A stretch of 64,000 nucleotides of DNA from Coriaria nepalensis (Eukaryota; Streptophyta; Magnoliopsida; Cucurbitales; Coriariaceae): positions 5,006,501 through 5,070,500 of the forward strand of contig CP114481.1 of the NCBI GenBank assembly GCA_027186245.1. The letters are read 5' to 3'. Of the stretch, positions 59,801 to 64,000 are shown piece by piece. The notes beneath the pieces were generated by a model. It was not told the DNA's origin. It saw only the letters and a list, made by a program, of their open reading frames with translations, and ran no database searches. The translations under genes and the position numbers were made by a program. Numbering within the stretch: the first letter of the stretch is position 1; every line of letters begins with the position of its first letter.

Positions 59801-61984
59801 GCTAGATGACCTTCTTACTTGCAGATCTAGCAGGTGTCGAATGAAGGTGGGTTGTGATTGGAGCGACCACTGCTATGACCACAATCACTAGTGTGTCCGT
59901 GACCACCATTGGATTGAGGGGAGTTCTTATTTGAAAAGAAGAACATGGCCATGTTACTATTCAAGGTAGATTGGACGCGAAGATGATGTTAATGGAGGCA
60001 TTGCTCATGGACGAGGAGTTTAGAGTAAAGCTCAGAGAACGACGGCGAGAGAGACCGGTTTTCCATGGTGGTTATGAATTGGTGATAGTCGGGAAGCAGG
60101 CCATTCAAAACATGAGAAACTAAATCAGAGTTAGAAATTGGTTCACCAATGGCAGTGAGAGAGTTAGTAATCTTCTTCAAAGCAGTAAGATAATCTGATG
60201 TAGAATGACTACCTTGTTTGATGGTTTGTAATTAAAATTTCATTAAGGACTTCTTAGCCATGCATTGGTTCATGTATTCATATGCTAGGGTGAGCTATAG
60301 TAATCGAGCAGTTGCACATCCAATGGCGAGATGAGCAATGCTAGGTGACAGTTTGGCGTTGATGACTGAGCAGACAAATTGATCTAGCTTCCTCCGTGCT
60401 AAGTATTCTCTTGTTGGCTGTGTTGGATCAAGAAGAGGTGGCAGTGGGGAGGTTCCATCAACATAGTGGACGAGATTAGTGGAGATAAAAATCGACTCTA
60501 TTTAAAACTTTCATGTCAAGTAGTTGATACCATCAAGATATGTTGAAATAAACTGGTTATATGGTGGATTGGCAGAGAATTTGTAGTAAGCGGTAGAGTG
60601 TTCATGGTTGTGATTGGAGTTGTAGGTGTCCTATTTGTTTTGATTATAGCTAAACTTTGTTTAGTATTTGAGGAGGCTATAATATTGGAATGACATTAAT
60701 TAAAGAAAAGCTCTGATATCATAATAGAATTGTAAAGAGTAATTTATGTATATTGTGCAACTCATCTGTATAATAACCTCATATATTTATATATATATAT
60801 AAAGGTTTAGATTAGGGTCATATAAACTTAAGGAATGAAATTAAAAATATATCCTTATTCATTGGTTTTTTGTTTTCTTTTTGTTTGATATTTTCTCTTT
60901 AGTAATTTTTTATTTTCTTTTATACTTCAAAATTTTTTGTGAAAATCAGGTAACCCAAATTTTCTACAAAATGATTTGAACAATTTTTTCGTTGTTGAGC
61001 CTATATATAATAATAAAATTGTTGATTGCAGGGAATGTTTGAGACTCTGTATCTTCGTGGAACATTTTTATCTGGGGATATGACTGACGCTGGTGCAAAC
61101 CGAACTAAGAGAGGAACGCTAAGTGTTTCACTTTCTAAATCGAACGGAAGGATCATCGGTGGTGCGGTTGCTGGTCCTTTGATTGCTGGCGGGCCATTTC
61201 GAGTATGCACTCTTCTCTCTCCCCCTCCTCAGTTTTCATTGTTCCCACTTCATAGTTTAAAAAACTGAATCAGATTCAAGTGTATGCACCTGATATGAGA
61301 AAGTTATATACATCATACATGATTTATAGACCAATGAGAGCATGCCATGCATGTAAGAAAGAGTAAAATCAACATGATACTTCAGAACAAACTTTCTTTC
61401 TTTATATCTTGTAATCATGTGACATGTATATTTGTTAGTCCGATTTACGAGATTATTCATTACAATATAGTTTAATCAAGAGTTTTTCGAGAAAATATAT
61501 GTGTATCTCTTTTATCCGAGTTACACTTGCATATCTATGTTATCTGTTTGATATCATATCATGTCATATAGCTATATAACGAAGCTAAAAGACAGTGTTT
61601 GCTTGATGATTGAAGCTGATTCTGGGGACTTTTAAGCAAAACATAAGCAAGGAAATCAGAAAGTACAAATCATCAGCAGAGTCTTCAACAGCTGTGGGGA
61701 ATAATAACAGTGACAATGACAACAGGAGGGCCACTGGAAATATTAATAATGAGATAGAAAGGGTTAGTCCATTGAGGCAAGTTGCTGCTGCTACGATGAC
61801 GGATGATGCTGTTGATGAAGAGAATATTTGCACTACACCAACTTCTGCATTAATGCCATCTGCGTTTAACGATCACGGAGGAGGAGATCAAGCAATAGGA
61901 AATGCTGCTTTTGCTGCTGCAAATTCAACTTTGGATTCTATATCACCACAGACTCCTCCTGATCATCTTGTTCCTCCCTTTTAG
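53844..61984 (+). CDS. AHL: AT-hook motif nuclear-localized (AHL) protein, 5 exons, 362 aa
   Basis: AHL proteins bind AT-rich DNA in the nucleus and repress or tune growth and hormone genes as PPC-domain oligomers. Exons: 53844-54192, 55307-55374, 55483-55614, 61032-61202, 61616-61984; total 1089 nt with consistent phases. An acidic stretch (DNNDEDDDYNEVEEP) is at about residues 40-54. A degenerate first AT-hook (RRRERPRK) is at about 64-71 and a good second one (RGRGRPRG) at about 99-106. The PPC/DUF296 domain runs from GGNFTPHILEL to LILGTFK, about 123-247, with a core GMFETL where relatives carry GRFEIL. The tail is Asn/Ala/Ser-rich. Exon-intron layout fits the multi-exon AHL clade. Intron 3 is 5.4 kb and contains an antisense copia element. 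The frame is intact, so the gene may still work. Confidence 0.88.
54230..54580. repeat. Direct repeat of about 125 bp in AHL intron 1
   Basis: About 54230-54360 and 54455-54580 share an ATTATAT(A/C)T..ATATTTxAAATAAAATATT block followed by ATTAATATATA-like sequence, ATTGAT(C/T)TTGAGA and CTxxAATTTCTATA blocks. This may be a two-copy tandem of an unknown small repeat. Confidence 0.5.
54615..54930. repeat. Possible MITE in AHL intron 1
   Basis: Two arms carry opposing copies of an AAGGGxCxxAAAAGT motif (54645-54664 and 54909-54925) and of ATTTAATGGT(C/T)AATAT versus ATATTAACCATTAAAT (54794 and 54881). This suggests a short inverted-repeat element. Ends were not defined. Confidence 0.35.
56013..56444 (-). 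pseudogene. Antisense coding-like fragment inside AHL intron 3
   Basis: A 143-codon open frame on the minus strand has a non-retroelement composition: a His/Asn/Ser-rich first half, a run of five Glu, then GGSGGLWGSMNVSFDDSIGA and a mixed C-terminal part. It begins only with GTG at the border of the copia 3' LTR (56447), so any true 5' part is missing. It resembles the C-terminal exon of a plant regulatory protein, but I do not recognise the family. It could also be a chance frame. Confidence 0.3.
56447..56571 (-). repeat. 3' LTR of the intronic copia element
   Basis: 125 bp, matching 60731-60861. Both share AAAGAGTAATTTATGTATAT and the AATAACCTC and TTTAGxTTAGGGT blocks. On the minus strand it starts TGAAATGATA, right after the purine-rich GAGGGAGGA (56573-56581). 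Confidence 0.85.
60705..60720 (-). other. Primer-binding site for initiator tRNA-Met
   Basis: On the minus strand the sequence reads TGATATCAGAGCTTT. The usual plant copia site complementary to initiator tRNA-Met is TGGTATCAGAGC, so there is one change. Confidence 0.7.
60731..60861 (-). repeat. 5' LTR of the intronic copia element
   Basis: 131 bp. On the minus strand it starts TGAATAAGG and ends CTTTACA, followed after nine bases by the primer-binding site. Differences from the other LTR include a longer TA microsatellite at about 60786-60800. Confidence 0.85.
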
Positions 61985-62779
61985 ATCGCTCGCAAAGGTC
62001 TCTCTCTCGAAACCCTAAAGCCTAAGACCTAATTTATAAAGTCTTTATGATACGGTATATCTTTAACATATATATGATAATTTGATCTCCACTTCGAGAA
62101 AAGAAAAAGAAAAGTGTTATATTTCTATTGCATCCAACATACATGGAGAGGATTCTATTAATTTCCATGTTTAATTTGTAATGACATTTGTGGTTAATTT
62201 CATTCTTCCAAAATTAGGCGGTGCATGAATTGAGGATCACAGTGGAACCAAGTACTGGAGGGCTTCCTAATCCTACATGTTTGGAATATGTTGTATGTTG
62301 TTGTTTCTTGTCGTCGTCGTCTGTTGTTGTTGTCGTCATTATTGTTGTTCTTGTTAATTTTTCTTTTGGATGTTTCCTATCTATTGTGAGATAAGTTATT
62401 CTCAGATTTATCATTTTAAACGACTGTTTAAAACAATATTACGTATTGAAAACATTTGAACTGTGCTACAACTAGCTAGCAAAATAATGTTCTTCTATGG
62501 TGGGTGTGTATTCCTCCATAGAAAAAAAACAATTATGAGCCCATGGGATGGATATATATATATATATACTTCGATTATGATTGTAGTTGTGTATATATAC
62601 TAATCACTACATAAGATGGTAGATTGTCAAAACCAGTAAATATATGATGTGTGTTATCTCCAATCTCTTCTGTCTGTTCATGACTATTATGTTACAAAAG
62701 TACGTTTTCTGAGATGATCTTACAAAAAAAAAAAAAAAAAACCCTTGTATTATGTGAATATGTAAAATGGTTATATGAT
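61985..62779. other. Convergent intergenic region between AHL and the transporter gene
   Basis: 3' UTR sequence of the two tail-to-tail genes. A GT(C/T)GT(C/T) microsatellite is at about 62293-62352, TA repeats are at about 62552-62568 and an A-run at about 62725-62741. No gene is seen. Confidence 0.5.
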
Positions 62780-64000
62780 TCATACATTGGCAAATAACTT
62801 GTAGTTTTTGGCATCAAGGCTGATTTGTCTAACAGCCGCAACAGCTGCAATCAATCCCACTGCTGCAAAAACCGTCGCGATAGTAATATTGACCCAAAAA
62901 ATAGGGCTTCTTTTTGATGGTTTAAATGTTCTATTGAAGAAAATCACAGGGAGTATGAAATCAAGAGGAATGAAACCGAAAGCTCCAATCACTGCATTGA
63001 TGTCTCCAAAAAATGGAAGCATAGCTGCTATAGTTGTTGCAATGATGACCGATATTGATCTCGAGATCACCCTTGGGATAATGTTCCGGGCCGAGAACTC
63101 TTTTCTCCTTGGGTCTCCTAGGTTTCTTTCAAGAACTTCATTTGTAGGTTGGAGATAAACCTTCAACATACACCCAATAAAAAACATATTAAGATGTAGG
63201 TCTTGAACAAATAAATAGATGGATTTAAGTTGATGAAGAGAGAGAGGGATTACTAATTACCACGGCAACAGCTGCTAATTGGATTAAGGTGAAGAGGTTA
63301 GTCATCATGACAAACCATTTAGGAAGCAAAGGGTTGCCATCAACCAAAAAGTTGCTAAGTAAGGTTCCTTCAGCTTGGTTTCCAAATGCCCAGTAGCCAG
63401 ATATAGCGACACTGAAGAAAGTCATCAAAACTATTGTATAGCAAACACTTAATCCCTTGAACATCTTCCCCTTCACTGGTGGTGCCAATGTTGCCTTCAA
63501 ACAACCATTACGAAAGAAGGACTCGGTAAGTTACATCCCGAATCCAAACCAACAACTCATATACATCAAGCAGATCATTTCATACCTGAATCTCGGGAAT
63601 CATCCCATTTCCATAGGTGGTGGCAATAATGGCAATGGCATTAAAAACTCCAAATATTTTATCCGTAGTACTACCGACTAGAGAATAGTCCTTTTCCGGG
63701 CCCTTACTCGTTTCACCTGGTAAAATGTATCCACATGACATCAAATGTAAAGTACCAGCATATCAGATACATTATATCAAGAGTAATACCATATAGATTG
63801 GTATGTCGATAAATTACCAATTCTATCATATGATACGATCAGTTATATATATGATCGCAGAAAGATAGTGAAGAGTGGCGATTATATTTTTACCTATATG
63901 AATGGAACCACCCGTTGCACAGGCACTATAGGCTATGCAAAGAAACAAGGAGATCAAGTTGATGTGCCTGAGTGAGTGGAAGGATGGCAATTGTGCTAAA
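62780..64000 (-). CDS. GAT1: GABA transporter 1-like amino-acid permease, 3' part only
   Basis: This AAAP-family, proton-coupled plasma-membrane transporter imports GABA and related compounds in characterised relatives. The gene runs off the right edge. Visible exons (minus): 64000-63894 (partial), 63716-63586, 63494-63261, 63160-62780. Phases agree (for example HI-GETSKGPEKDYS across the first junction). Conserved blocks are YGNGMIPEIQATLAPPVKG, SVAISGYWAFGNQAEG, QLAAVAVVYLQPTNEVLE, and INAVIGAFGFIPLDFILPV, ending in NYKLFANV and a TGA at 62780. At least four hydrophobic segments are in view. Introns are GT-AG. The missing N-terminal half prevents assignment to one paralogue. Confidence 0.93.

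Larger units (their letters stand above)
56447..60861 (-). mobile_element. Ty1-copia retrotransposon, antisense in AHL intron 3
   Basis: Short LTRs (56447-56571 and 60731-60861) bracket a 4.2-kb interior on the minus strand. From 5' to 3': a primer-binding site for initiator tRNA-Met near 60706-60720; gag (about 60550-59990, with SNSDLVSHVLNGLLPDYHQF); a decayed zinc knuckle near 59860-59810; protease (59397, DSEATSHMTSDSNVL); pre-integrase and integrase (about 59240-58270); reverse transcriptase (57809-57180, with LYGLKQAPRAWF); and RNase H (57096-56569). Stops and frame changes break the polyprotein, so it is inactive. The short LTRs and domain order suggest an Ale/Retrofit-like lineage. 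No convincing target-site duplication was seen. Confidence 0.88.

Noticed and set aside
62808..63158. 116-codon open frame on the plus strand
   Set aside because: It lies wholly opposite the conserved last exon of the GAT1-like transporter and matches no known protein.

Overview
This is a nuclear chromosome segment of a flowering plant, most likely a eudicot. The evidence is AT-rich spacers, spliced genes with GT-AG introns, and single-copy plant gene families with typical exon structures. Dispersed between and inside the genes are Ty1-copia, Ty3-gypsy, LINE and caulimovirid-derived sequences. I cannot name the species. Six protein genes and one tRNA gene could be assembled exon by exon from conserved protein sequence and splice signals; each of the five complete reading frames sums to a multiple of three.

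Layout: (1) 1-7380 is repeat-rich spacer with an AT-decayed tandem duplication, a hAT-like MITE end and an old LTR-like repeat. (2) 7581-9901 (+) is UDP-apiose/UDP-xylose synthase (AXS), nine exons, 389 aa. (3) 9902-14350 holds a broken Ty1-copia element and two exon-like scraps on the minus strand. (4) 14351-14432 (+) is tRNA-Ser(GCT), directly followed by a RETICULATA/LCD1-type chloroplast protein gene at 14619-17513 (+), seven exons, 426 aa. (5) 17944-28868 is a decayed endogenous caulimovirid fragment, split by an LTR-like insertion (TSD GAGTA) that is itself split by a gag-only Ty3-gypsy element on the minus strand. (6) 29702-39776 (+) is the AP-2 complex alpha-adaptin, 27 exons, 1015 aa. 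(7) 41812-49131 (-) is a DDT/PHD protein of the PTM type, nine coding exons, 1634 aa, tail-to-tail with the adaptin gene. (8) 49140-53800 is spacer with a LINE remnant and a possible LTR fragment. (9) 53844-61984 (+) is an AT-hook/PPC (AHL) gene, five exons, 362 aa; its third intron is about 5.4 kb and carries an antisense Ty1-copia element with both LTRs, plus an unexplained antisense coding-like stretch. (10) 62780-64000 (-) is the 3' part of a GABA/amino-acid transporter (GAT1-like) gene that continues beyond the window.

The genes are unrelated housekeeping or regulatory genes: cell-wall and apiose nucleotide sugar synthesis, plastid and leaf development, clathrin endocytosis, plastid-to-nucleus or chromatin signalling, DNA-binding regulation, and amino-acid transport. 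They form no operon-like system and I found no new multi-gene system. The most interesting signals are the three-layer nested insertion, the tRNA-Asp primed gag-only element with deamination-like PBS changes, the retroelement-bearing AHL intron with its orphan antisense reading frame, the diverged AT-hook and PPC core of the AHL protein, a GC-AG intron in alpha-adaptin, and a 23-C tract at an AXS 3' splice site.
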